Assembly (NCBI GenBank): GCA_902773445.1
Contig: CACYEU010000248.1
Location: forward strand, 1-11,248
Direction of reading: 5' to 3'
From: an uncultured Lachnospiraceae bacterium
GTDB lineage: Bacteria > Bacillota > Clostridia > Lachnospirales > Lachnospiraceae
DNA: 11,248 nt
Below are positions 1 to 6,320 of this stretch, one piece after another; position 1 is the first letter of the stretch; every line of letters begins with the position of its first letter. The notes under the pieces were generated by a model that did not search any database, was not told where the DNA came from, and saw only the letters and a program-made list of their open reading frames with translations. The position numbers and the translations under genes are program-made.

Positions 1-422
1 ATGATCGGATAAGGCATGAATTCCGGCGTCTCATCTGTTGCGTAACCGAACATCATGCCCTGATCGCCGGCTCCGATCGAATGATCGTCCTGCGCATCGT
101 TGACACCGAGCGCGATATCAGCCGACTGATCGTCGATCGCGGTCAGGACCGAACAGGTGTCGGCGTCAAATCCAAGCTTCCCCCTGTCGTAACCGATCTC
201 TTTGACCGTCTGGCGGACGACTTTCGGAATATCGACATATCCCTGCGTTGTGATCTCGCCCATGACAAGGACCAGCCCGGTCGTCGTGCTTGTCTCGCAC
301 GCGACGCGGCTCATCGGATCCTGTCTGATCATCTCGTCGAGAATCGCATCCGAGATCGCATCGCACATTTTGTCGGGATGCCCCTCTGTCACTGACTCAG
401 ATGTAAATAGATGTCTTCCCAT
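1..422 (-). CDS. metK: S-adenosylmethionine synthetase (MetK), N-terminal 140 residues; runs off the window
   Basis: MetK makes S-adenosylmethionine from methionine and ATP in the cytoplasm. The visible part starts MGRHLFTSESVTEGHPDK, with the family's N-terminal signature and the catalytic-site GHPDK at residues 14-18 (His15, Asp17). It continues with CDAISDAILD and ends near GAGDQGMMFGYAT, the conserved GAGDQG loop that covers the active site. The start at 422 is supported by an AGGAGG Shine-Dalgarno sequence seven bases upstream. The gene lies 24 bases after the stop of the CvpA-family gene with no terminator between them, so it looks like the last visible cistron of the dnaX operon. I saw no S-box or other SAM riboswitch in this short gap. 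The C-terminal roughly 250 residues lie outside the window. Identification is secure from sequence motifs alone. Confidence 0.97.
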   Translation of the reverse strand, partial: MGRHLFTSESVTEGHPDKMCDAISDAILDEMIRQDPMSRVACETSTTTGLVLVMGEITTQGYVDIPKVVRQTVKEIGYDRGKLGFDADTCSVLTAIDDQSADIALGVNDAQDDHSIGAGDQGMMFGYATDETPEFMPYPI

Positions 423-446
423 TTGTAATTCCTCCTGTATCTGAAT

Positions 447-1208
447 CTATCCGGTGATCATCGAGATGATCGCCATGATCGGATTGTGTTGATATATGTA
501 TTCCAAAAACGCACTGTTTTCGATGCATTTAAAGCATTCTTTTCCAAGCTGTGTGTAACAGAGCGGTATCAGAAGCGCAAAGAACAGACCGAGCAGGATC
601 ACGCCCTGCAGCAGACCGAACATACCGCCCAGCGCCCGGTTGAGGCCGTTGGCAAGCGGCAGGTGATCGACAATATGCGCCATCGCGAGGATGACCCGAT
701 AGAGCAGAAACACGATCACGAACGATCCCACATAGGCGAGGATGCCCGCGATCAGGTCGGTCAAATACGCCTTGATATAGTCGATCCAGTTGTCGACGCC
801 GAGCCTCTTATAGATTTCGTTGTTATTGTTCTCGATCAGCAGCTCTTTCAGGAACTTAGGCAGCTGTGTCTCTCTGATCAGCTCGGACTGCTGGGACTTT
901 GACAGCGCCGAACCGTCGAATGCCGGCAGTTTGACGCCGTGTTTTTTCTCAAATTCTTCAATTCCGGATACATCGATCCCGTATTTTTCCCGCTCGGCGA
1001 CCATCTTGTCGACTTTGTCCGAGACCCTGTCCTTAAGCGATGTATGATCCAGGATCGCATCCTTCACATAGGGCTGGATAAATGTGATCAGCCAGAGGCA
1101 GATCAGCGCTCCGAACAGAGACAGTCCCTGCCGGAGAAATCCTTTCCGTATGCCGAGCAGAAAGCTCAATGCCAGGACGGCGATGACCGCTGCCGTAAGC
1201 CAGTTCAT
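447..1208 (-). CDS. CvpA-family integral membrane protein
   Basis: A 253-residue membrane protein. Hydrophobic segments lie at about residues 4-20, 26-45, 149-178 and 191-217. The start MNWLTAAVIAVLALSFLLGIRKG and the later NGLNRALGGMFGLLQGVIL stretch match the CvpA (colicin V production) family, where the G-x-x-x-G-x-x-Q/G-rich last helix is the most conserved part. The exact biochemical role is unknown; in other bacteria homologues affect envelope integrity and secretion. About 100 mostly polar residues (46-148) separate the second and third helices, which makes it longer than the E. coli protein of about 160 residues, as is common in Firmicutes. A GGGAG site precedes the start by six bases. 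It begins 15 bases after the DUF5711 gene and is followed after 24 bases by metK, so it is part of the operon. Family call firm, function not. Confidence 0.85.
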   Translation of the reverse strand: MNWLTAAVIAVLALSFLLGIRKGFLRQGLSLFGALICLWLITFIQPYVKDAILDHTSLKDRVSDKVDKMVAEREKYGIDVSGIEEFEKKHGVKLPAFDGSALSKSQQSELIRETQLPKFLKELLIENNNNEIYKRLGVDNWIDYIKAYLTDLIAGILAYVGSFVIVFLLYRVILAMAHIVDHLPLANGLNRALGGMFGLLQGVILLGLFFALLIPLCYTQLGKECFKCIENSAFLEYIYQHNPIMAIISMITG

Positions 1209-1223
1209 AGAATGCTCCCCTTA

Positions 1224-2348
1224 TTACTTCGTAAGATATACTGTCGATATCCCGTCATTAGTCACGACCGCATAACGGTTGATGCCGCGCACCGGCATCA
1301 CAAAATACACGCGGTCCTGAAACTGGCCTTCAAACCGGCGGATCCCTCTGAGGGTGAACATGCACCCGTTCTGACCGCTGTACATGATGACCTGATTGTC
1401 CGCAAAAACGATATGATCGTAATTGCCCGCGACCGTCTTGTCGAGTTTTTTGGAGCCGTTTCGCGCATAGATCTGCAGTCTGTGCCCGCCGCTTGACGAA
1501 CGCGTTACAAAGCCCATATACCGGTCATCGTGAAAGACCTTTTCGATCTCGCCGCTGAACCGGATCGTCTTTTTCTTCTCGGGTTTTGTGACGCCCTCGA
1601 AAATCGTACAGGTCGACTCAGCGACGATCACCGGGACATTGTCGAGATAGAAGACTTCTCCGGCAATTTCCCCTTTGATCTTATTCGAAAACAGTTCTTT
1701 GTCTTTTTTCTCAGTCTTTACATCGTAACAGACGACCCGTCCGCCGACGCCGTCGCCCGAAGGCTTCAGGTAGGAGACCATCAGCACATCGCCGTCGTCG
1801 GAAAGCGCCGCGCTGATCGGATATCCGCTTTCAGATAATGAAGCCTGGTGTTCAAGGATCAGACTGCCCTGGCTGCTGAAACAGGAAACGACCGGTGAAC
1901 TTCCGTTTTCCTGTATCACCGCGGCGACACCGCCGGTCGATAAGCTGACTTTTTCGATCGGACGTGAAGTCTCAGCGTGTCCGACGATACCTTTTTTATC
2001 AAATATAAAGACGTCGGTTCCTCCGACATCGGCAACAGCCGCATAGTCGCCCGACACAGCAGCTGACGGAGTCTGCATCTGCGCCGCCTGATTCCATTTG
2101 TCCTCGCCGTTTGCGTTCATCAGCGAGATCCCGTCGCGGTTGTATTTCAGGATATTCCCCGCAAACGGTATATAGCCGTTGCCGGCTGCGTCCGCCAGAT
2201 CATTCGTCTGCGCGACGCGGACCGTATCGTATGTCTGCAAAAGCATTATGACGAACACGGTAGCCAGAAGCAGCGCAATGACACCGATGATCAGGTGTTT
2301 ACGGCTTTTGCGCCGCCGCCTCGGTTGTGAACTGTGTCTTTCGGCCAT
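1224..2348 (-). CDS. DUF5711-like membrane-anchored protein of unknown function
   Basis: A 374-residue protein. It begins with a very basic cytoplasmic tail (RRRRKSRKH, residues 10-18) and one transmembrane helix at about residues 19-37 with no signal-peptidase or lipobox motif, so the remaining roughly 335 residues are expected outside the cytoplasm. That part is made of repeated short beta-strand units such as YAAVADVGGTDVFIFDKKG, GVAAVIQENG and DVLMVSYL, which resemble blades of a WD40/PQQ-like beta-propeller. From memory this matches DUF5711, a family of Clostridia with no assigned function. It starts one base after the recR stop, so its translation is probably coupled to recR, and it is followed 15 bases later by the CvpA-family gene. 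The propeller reading is an inference from strand periodicity; no catalytic residues are evident. Confidence 0.75.
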   Translation of the reverse strand: MAERHSSQPRRRRKSRKHLIIGVIALLLATVFVIMLLQTYDTVRVAQTNDLADAAGNGYIPFAGNILKYNRDGISLMNANGEDKWNQAAQMQTPSAAVSGDYAAVADVGGTDVFIFDKKGIVGHAETSRPIEKVSLSTGGVAAVIQENGSSPVVSCFSSQGSLILEHQASLSESGYPISAALSDDGDVLMVSYLKPSGDGVGGRVVCYDVKTEKKDKELFSNKIKGEIAGEVFYLDNVPVIVAESTCTIFEGVTKPEKKKTIRFSGEIEKVFHDDRYMGFVTRSSSGGHRLQIYARNGSKKLDKTVAGNYDHIVFADNQVIMYSGQNGCMFTLRGIRRFEGQFQDRVYFVMPVRGINRYAVVTNDGISTVYLTK

Positions 2349-2349
2349 G

Positions 2350-2946
2350 TCACATATCCACTCTGCCTTCGAGTGCCCGAAGCAATGTCACTTCATCGGT
2401 GTATTCAAGGTCTCCGCCGACCGGGACGCCGCTCGCGATGCGCGTGACCTTGATGCCGGCCGGTTTGATCAGCTTGCTGATATACATCGCGGTCGTCTCG
2501 CCCTCCAGCGTCGAATTGGTCGCGATGATCACCTCATTCACATCGCCTTTCAGCCGTTCGATCAGTTCTTTCAGCCGGATGTCATCAGGTCCGATGCCGA
2601 GCATCGGCGAGATCGCCCCGTGGAGCACATGGTAGACACCTTTATACTTGCCGGTCTTTTCATAGGCGATCATATCGCGGGTCGTCTCGACGACCATGAT
2701 CGTCTTCTGATCGCGCGCGGGATCGCTGCATACGCCGCACAGTTCACGGTCAGTCAGTGAGCAGCACTGCCGGCAATAGCGTATATTCTCTCTGGCCGAG
2801 ACCATGGTCCCCGCCAGCCTTTCGACATCTTCTTTTGGCTGTGAAATCAAATGAAACGCGAGCCGCTGCGCACTCTTGCTTCCGATACCCGGAAGCTTAG
2901 AAAGCTCGGCGATCAGCAGTTCCATCTGTTCGCTGTAGTGTTCCAT
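2350..2946 (-). CDS. recR: Recombination mediator RecR
   Basis: RecR works with RecO (and RecF) to load RecA onto single-stranded DNA at gaps during recombinational repair. The 198-residue length is typical. In order the protein shows a helix-hairpin-helix, LSKLPGIGSKSAQRLAFHLI, near residues 16-35; a four-cysteine zinc motif CRQC...CGVC at about 58-74; a Toprim domain beginning MVVETTRDMIAYEKTG and continuing through YHVLHGAISP; and the C-terminal GVPVGGDLEYTDEVTL segment with the Walker-B-like acidic residues. A GGAG site six bases before the ATG supports the start at 2946. It lies 43 bases after ybaB, the usual dnaX-ybaB-recR order, and ends one base before the next gene. All expected motifs are intact. 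Confidence 0.97.
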   Translation of the reverse strand: MEHYSEQMELLIAELSKLPGIGSKSAQRLAFHLISQPKEDVERLAGTMVSARENIRYCRQCCSLTDRELCGVCSDPARDQKTIMVVETTRDMIAYEKTGKYKGVYHVLHGAISPMLGIGPDDIRLKELIERLKGDVNEVIIATNSTLEGETTAMYISKLIKPAGIKVTRIASGVPVGGDLEYTDEVTLLRALEGRVDM

Positions 2947-2989
2947 AGATGACTCCGATTAAAACCCGTTTCTCCCTGACACAGTCTGA

Positions 2990-3334
2990 TCAGAACGGAA
3001 GACCTCCGCCGAGTCCGCCTGTCAGTCCCGAAAATGCCGTCGATGTCGCGTCATCGGCTTTCTTGAGAGCCTCGTTCGCTGCCGCGATGATCAGATCCTG
3101 AAGCATTTCGATATCATCGGGATCGACGATCTCTTCGGCCAGAACGACTTTGGACAGCTGATGCTTGCCGGTCACTGTCACTTCGATCGCTCCGCCGCCG
3201 GCTGTTGCCGTGTATTCCTTGGATTCGAGTTCCTTCGCGGTCTCTTCCATCTGCTTCTGCATCTTCTGAGCCTGCTTCATCAGATTGTTCATGTTCGGCA
3301 TTCCGCCGCCGGGATAACCACCACGTTTTGCCAT
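2990..3334 (-). CDS. YbaB/EbfC-family nucleoid-associated DNA-binding protein
   Basis: A small DNA-binding protein (114 residues) of the YbaB/EbfC family, which forms tweezer-shaped dimers and coats DNA. After a glycine-rich lead (GGYPGGGMP) comes the amphipathic helix NNLMKQAQKMQKQMEETAKEL, then the central strands YTATAGGGAIEVTVTGKHQL with the typical AGGGAIEVTVTG core, the acidic VDPDDIEMLQDLIIAAANEAL helix and a glycine-rich end. Its ATG overlaps the dnaX stop codon by one base (TGATG), and an AGGAGG site lies seven bases upstream inside the dnaX end, so translation is likely coupled to dnaX. Known roles are broad (nucleoid organisation, links to RecR-dependent repair); nothing here narrows it further. 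Confidence 0.95.
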   Translation of the reverse strand: MAKRGGYPGGGMPNMNNLMKQAQKMQKQMEETAKELESKEYTATAGGGAIEVTVTGKHQLSKVVLAEEIVDPDDIEMLQDLIIAAANEALKKADDATSTAFSGLTGGLGGGLPF

Positions 3335-5034
3335 CAGTCTTCCTCCTTAATGATATCCATCTTGATCTGCTGAAGTCCGCGCTCCGGATCATACAGATCC
3401 GGTTCTTTCGGCGCGATCCATTTGACCGCCACTCCGACTTTGTCTCCCACGACCTTGCTGATCAGTTCTTCGAGTTCTTTTTTATGTTCACCGGCATTGA
3501 GCCAGTCGGCATACATCTTGTTGGTCGTCTTAAAGACCATCATATTGCCGTTTGCCGCGACGCCGACTCTGAAGCGTCCTTCGCGGAGATAGGAGCGCAT
3601 CATCGGTCCGGCTGCCTGCCTGATCTCCGGCAGCATCTTCATTGCCCGCCGCGCCGGTCCGTCAGGAACTGATTCCTGCCCTGCCGGTTTCTTCGGCACC
3701 TGCTGTGCTTCAGGCGCATGTACCGGCGGCGCTTTTGGCGCAGAGACCGCCGGCTCGGCTGCCGGCTGGGCAACAGGATCTTTCGGAGCAGGCTTCGTAT
3801 CCGTTTCCTGCCCCGGTTCCGGTCCGACCTTCGGCGCAAACTGTGACACCGGAATCTGTTCTTTCGGTGTCGGATGTGTCTGATCCTTTGCCGCTGCGGA
3901 GCGCTCGGGCACAGGTGCCGCCTCCGAATGAACAGCTGCTGTACCCGGCGGTGTGCAGAGGCGGATGATCGTCATTTCCAGCAGGACTCTCTTCTGCGCG
4001 GTAAGCCGCATCCTTGCCTGCGTCTCTGCGATATCATTGATCGCCGCTATGATCCGCTCTTCACTGACCCCGCCGATCCATTCCCGGATACCCTCGATCA
4101 CTGTGCTCGAAAAATCGACCATTCCCGCAGGGTCGTCAATATTCTTGCAGAGCAGGAGATTTCGCAGATACCAGCCAAAATCAAGCGCGATCTGCGGCGC
4201 TTCGCGCCCTTCCATCATCGCATTTTCAAGTATGACCAGCGCACGCGAAGTATCGCAGCTGATCACGGCTTTGAACAGGTCCTCGAACACCTCGGTATCG
4301 ACCGTGCCGATCATCTCAAGCACATGGTCATAAGTCAGCATTTCGCCCGGATAGTAAGTCAGACACTGATCGAGCAGGCTGATCGCGTCGCGCATCGATC
4401 CGTCGGCCTTGCGCGCGATATACTCAAGCGCTTTCTCTTCGCCTTCGGCGCCTTCGCGCTTCATCAGTTCGCTCAGCCGGTCGACCATGACCTGACTGGT
4501 CATCCGCTTGAAGTCAAATCTCTGGCACCGCGATGTGATCGTCGGCAGGATCGAGCGCGCCTCGGTCGTCGCCAGGATAAAGACAACATACTCCGGCGGC
4601 TCTTCGAGCGTCTTCAGCAGCGCATTGAACGCGCTGGTCGAGAGCATATGCACCTCATCGATGATATAAACCTTGTAATGGCCCTGCGTCGGACGGTAAC
4701 TGACCTCTTCGCGGATCTCACGGATGTTGTCGACGCCGTTGTTGGATGCCGCGTCGATTTCGATCACATTCATCGAGCGTCCTTCGGCGATCGCCTTACA
4801 GCTGTCGCATTCGCCGCAGGGATTGCCGTCGACCGGGTGTTCGCAGTTGATCGCTTTGGCGAAAATCTTTGCGAGCGTCGTCTTGCCGGTCCCGCGGGTC
4901 CCGCAGAACAGATAGGCGTGTCCGGTCCTCCCGGTGCGCACCTGATTGCGCAGCGTCGCGACGATCGCGTCCTGTCCCTTGACCTCGTCAAATACATCGG
5001 GTCTGAATTTTCTGTATAACGCCATATAAGACAT
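3334..5034 (-). CDS. dnaX: DNA polymerase III subunit tau (DnaX), clamp-loader ATPase
   Basis: The ATPase motor of the clamp loader that places the beta sliding clamp on DNA and ties polymerases to the replisome. From the chosen start the protein has 566 residues: AAA+ domain with Walker A GTRGTGKT (45-52), zinc cysteines C64, C73, C76 and C79, Walker B VYIIDEVHM (122-130), sensor 1 ATTE (155-158), the SRC motif (168-170) and sensor 2 GSMRDAISLLDQ (212-223). A collar region reaches about residue 360. A Pro/Ala-rich linker (about 361-458) and a C-terminal domain ending IIKEED follow. The reading frame stays open 45 codons further upstream to 5169, but that stretch contains the promoter and the arm of a terminator. 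The ATG at 5034 has GGGAG six bases before it, whereas the ATG at 5025 is too far from it. The gene leads an operon with ybaB and recR. No convincing internal frameshift site for a short gamma form was seen. Confidence 0.97.
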   Translation of the reverse strand: MSYMALYRKFRPDVFDEVKGQDAIVATLRNQVRTGRTGHAYLFCGTRGTGKTTLAKIFAKAINCEHPVDGNPCGECDSCKAIAEGRSMNVIEIDAASNNGVDNIREIREEVSYRPTQGHYKVYIIDEVHMLSTSAFNALLKTLEEPPEYVVFILATTEARSILPTITSRCQRFDFKRMTSQVMVDRLSELMKREGAEGEEKALEYIARKADGSMRDAISLLDQCLTYYPGEMLTYDHVLEMIGTVDTEVFEDLFKAVISCDTSRALVILENAMMEGREAPQIALDFGWYLRNLLLCKNIDDPAGMVDFSSTVIEGIREWIGGVSEERIIAAINDIAETQARMRLTAQKRVLLEMTIIRLCTPPGTAAVHSEAAPVPERSAAAKDQTHPTPKEQIPVSQFAPKVGPEPGQETDTKPAPKDPVAQPAAEPAVSAPKAPPVHAPEAQQVPKKPAGQESVPDGPARRAMKMLPEIRQAAGPMMRSYLREGRFRVGVAANGNMMVFKTTNKMYADWLNAGEHKKELEELISKVVGDKVGVAVKWIAPKEPDLYDPERGLQQIKMDIIKEED

Positions 5035-5040
5035 ATGATT

Positions 5041-5045
5041 CTCCC
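5041..5045 (-). promoter_or_regulatory. Ribosome binding site that fixes the dnaX start
   Basis: On the minus strand this reads GGGAG, six bases before the ATG at 5034 and fifteen before the next in-frame ATG at 5025. It selects the start MSYMALYRKF over both the later methionine and the longer frame beginning at 5169. Confidence 0.75.
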
Positions 5046-5083
5046 TGAAAAATCCGGGTTGAAAGCCTTCACCACCAATATAG

Positions 5084-5112
5084 ATTATACCGTATTTTGG
5101 AGTGGATGTCAG
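5084..5112 (-). promoter_or_regulatory. Sigma-A type promoter of the dnaX operon
   Basis: On the minus strand a perfect -10 box TATAAT (5084-5089) is preceded, with an ideal 17-base spacer, by CTGACA (5107-5112), one mismatch from TTGACA. Transcription would start near 5077, giving a leader of about 43 bases before the dnaX ATG. It lies directly after the terminator at 5131-5159, so the dnaX operon seems separated from the small gene upstream. Confidence 0.8.
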
Positions 5113-5130
5113 CCGGACACACAAAATAAT

Positions 5131-5159
5131 ATGCCCCGCGGACATGATCCGCGGGGCAT
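5131..5159 (-). terminator. Rho-independent terminator after the 34-codon small gene
   Basis: A perfect 12-base-pair GC-rich stem (5131-5142 with 5148-5159) closes a five-base loop. On the minus strand it is followed by ATTATTTTGTG, a moderately T-rich tail; on the plus strand no T-run follows, so it works in the minus direction. The only minus-strand gene that can use it is the small ORF ending at 5197, 37 bases upstream. It also shields the dnaX promoter from upstream transcription. Confidence 0.85.
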
Positions 5160-5196
5160 GCTTATACACTCAGTTTTCAGTGGGATAAACCGTCAG

Positions 5197-5301
5197 TCAA
5201 TGCCTTCTTAAATGGATGATGAGCAGCACGATCACAACGGCTGCTGCCGCGATCAGTATCCACAAAGCCATGTTTGACGGGTCACCTGTCGGTGTATACA
5301 T
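5197..5301 (-). CDS. 34-residue single-pass membrane peptide with sorting-signal-like sequence
   Basis: Read on the minus strand from the ATG at 5301 to TGA at 5197, the peptide starts MYTPTGDPSNMALWILI, continues with an uninterrupted hydrophobic helix (about residues 11-29) and ends HLRRH. A GAGGAG ribosome binding site lies ten bases upstream, a good promoter sits at 5345-5373, and a strong terminator follows the stop, so the unit has every part of a monocistronic gene. The TGDPSN-(M)ALW block followed by a helix and a basic tail resembles the C-terminal sorting signals of Gram-positive surface proteins, especially the (K)TGDxSN type of Clostridia. Here, however, it stands alone with no signal peptide or passenger domain, and the usual P-x-T-G spacing is P-T-G. 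The basic C-terminus predicts N-outside, C-inside topology. Function unknown: a regulatory or stress membrane peptide is possible. It could instead be a relic of a larger surface protein, but the intact expression signals argue against that. Confidence 0.7.
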   Translation of the reverse strand: MYTPTGDPSNMALWILIAAAAVVIVLLIIHLRRH

Positions 5302-5344
5302 AATTTCTCATCTCCTCATTGATGAAACATTTCCGATTGATCTC

Positions 5345-5373
5345 ATATTATCACAGAACGAACACCCGTTCAA
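5345..5373 (-). promoter_or_regulatory. Sigma-A type promoter of the small membrane peptide gene
   Basis: On the minus strand the -35 box is TTGAAC (5368-5373) and the -10 box TAATAT (5345-5350), with an exact 17-base spacer. A TGA directly before the -10 gives an extended -10 (TGn). The start of transcription would be near 5338, about 37 bases before the ATG at 5301. Confidence 0.7.
5359..5372. promoter_or_regulatory. Candidate LexA (SOS) operator over the small-gene promoter
   Basis: The plus strand reads CGAACACCCGTTCA. It contains a perfect GAAC-N4-GTTC dyad, the core of the Firmicute LexA/DinR box (CGAAC-N4-GTTYC type), with the flanking C kept on one side only. It overlaps the -35 box and spacer of the minus-strand promoter at 5345-5373, where a repressor would block RNA polymerase. 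Hand scanning of the plus strand found no second exact GAAC-N4-GTTC in the window. Part of the dyad is forced by the -35 sequence TTGAAC, so a chance match remains possible. Confidence 0.45.
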
Positions 5374-5419
5374 TAGCCTGTCAGGGCGGCCGGCTCCGGG
5401 TGATTTTTGCAGCGGCCTG

Positions 5420-5428
5420 TGCTATACT
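5420..5428 (+). promoter_or_regulatory. Extended -10 promoter of map
   Basis: TGCTATACT is an extended -10 element (TGn plus TATACT at 5423-5428). The region 17 bases upstream (GTGATT) is a poor -35, which fits the dependence of extended -10 promoters on the TG motif. Transcription would start near 5435, about 20 bases before the map ATG. Confidence 0.55.
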
Positions 5429-5456
5429 GATGAAAACGATTATCGGGAGGTAACTG

Positions 5457-6320
5457 ATGGAACCAAACAAACCCTGCTGGTGCGGAAGCGGAAAAAAGTA
5501 CAAGAAATGTCATAAGAATTTCGATGAGAAACTGCACATTTTAAAGATGCAGGGTCATATTGTGCCCGACCATTCCCTGATCAAGACGCCCGAACAGATC
5601 AGAATGATCCGGCGCAGCGCCGATCTGAACACCGCAGTATTAGACCAGGTTGCGGCCGCGATCCGTCCGGGCATGACGACGCAGGAGATCGACGATATCG
5701 TCTATACATTTACGACGGAAAACGGCGGTATTCCGGCACCGCTGAACTACGAGGGATTCCCGAAGAGCGTCTGCACATCGATCAACGATCAGATCTGTCA
5801 CGGTATCCCGTCAGAATACGATGTGCTCGAGGAGGGCGACATCGTCAATGTCGATGTCTCCACGATCCTTGACGGTTATTTTTCCGACGCATCAAGAATG
5901 TTTGCGATCGGCGAAGTCAGTGATGAGGCAAAGCGCCTGATCAAAGTGACTGAAGAGTGCGTCGAGCTTGGACTTGCGCAGGCCAGACCCTGGGGATTTC
6001 TCGGGGACATCGGCGAAGCGGTCAACACGCATGCGACCGCCAACGGCTGCAGTGTCGTCCGCGATATCGGCGGGCACGGCGTCGGTCTGGAGTTCCACGA
6101 GGACCCGTTTGTCAGTTATGTTACGAGAAAAGGCACCGAGATGGTGATGGCGCCCGGTATGATGTTCACGATCGAGCCGATGATCAACGCCGGCACATAC
6201 GAATATACCGTCGACGAAGACAACGGATGGACCGTGTATACCGCCGACGGCATGCTTTCTGCTCAAATCGAATATATGGTTTTGATCACTGAAGACGGCG
6301 TCGAAGTGCTTACGAAGTAA
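5457..6320 (+). CDS. map: Type I methionine aminopeptidase with N-terminal SEC-C zinc motif
   Basis: Removes the N-terminal methionine from new proteins whose second residue is small. The 287 residues begin with a SEC-C motif, CWCGSGKKYKKCH (C7, C9, C18, H19), a zinc-binding element of about 22 residues that may help ribosome or protein contact. The pita-bread catalytic domain follows. The expected active-site His is H115, and the five metal ligands are D133, D144, H207, E240 and E272; H214 is the second conserved His. After E272 the usual HT is replaced by YMV, seen in other long forms. GGGAGG lies six bases before the ATG, and its own extended -10 promoter is at 5420-5428. It is the only recognised plus-strand gene and looks monocistronic. 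Its last 11 bases overlap the end of the convergent GH13 gene. Confidence 0.96.
   Translation: MEPNKPCWCGSGKKYKKCHKNFDEKLHILKMQGHIVPDHSLIKTPEQIRMIRRSADLNTAVLDQVAAAIRPGMTTQEIDDIVYTFTTENGGIPAPLNYEGFPKSVCTSINDQICHGIPSEYDVLEEGDIVNVDVSTILDGYFSDASRMFAIGEVSDEAKRLIKVTEECVELGLAQARPWGFLGDIGEAVNTHATANGCSVVRDIGGHGVGLEFHEDPFVSYVTRKGTEMVMAPGMMFTIEPMINAGTYEYTVDEDNGWTVYTADGMLSAQIEYMVLITEDGVEVLTK

Noticed and set aside
1224..1235. Twelve-base exact repeat CTTACGAAGTAA shared by the DUF5711 gene end (minus) and the map end at 6309-6320
   Set aside because: Both encode Leu-Thr-Lys-stop, and several chance 12-base repeats are expected in 11 kb, so no link is implied.
3478..3484. Run of six A in dnaX on the coding strand as a programmed frameshift site
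   Set aside because: The frame reads CAT AAA AAA GAA, not A AAA AAG, and it lies about 45 residues from the C-terminus, too late to produce a gamma-like short subunit.
3874..5019. A 381-codon open frame on the plus strand opposite dnaX
   Set aside because: Also codon-aligned with the real gene and explained by the same codon avoidance; no domain or ribosome binding site was recognised.
5035..5169. Longer dnaX start giving 45 extra residues
   Set aside because: This stretch contains the TATAAT promoter and runs over the terminator hairpin, and the extra residues do not resemble DnaX; the ATG at 5034 has a proper ribosome binding site.
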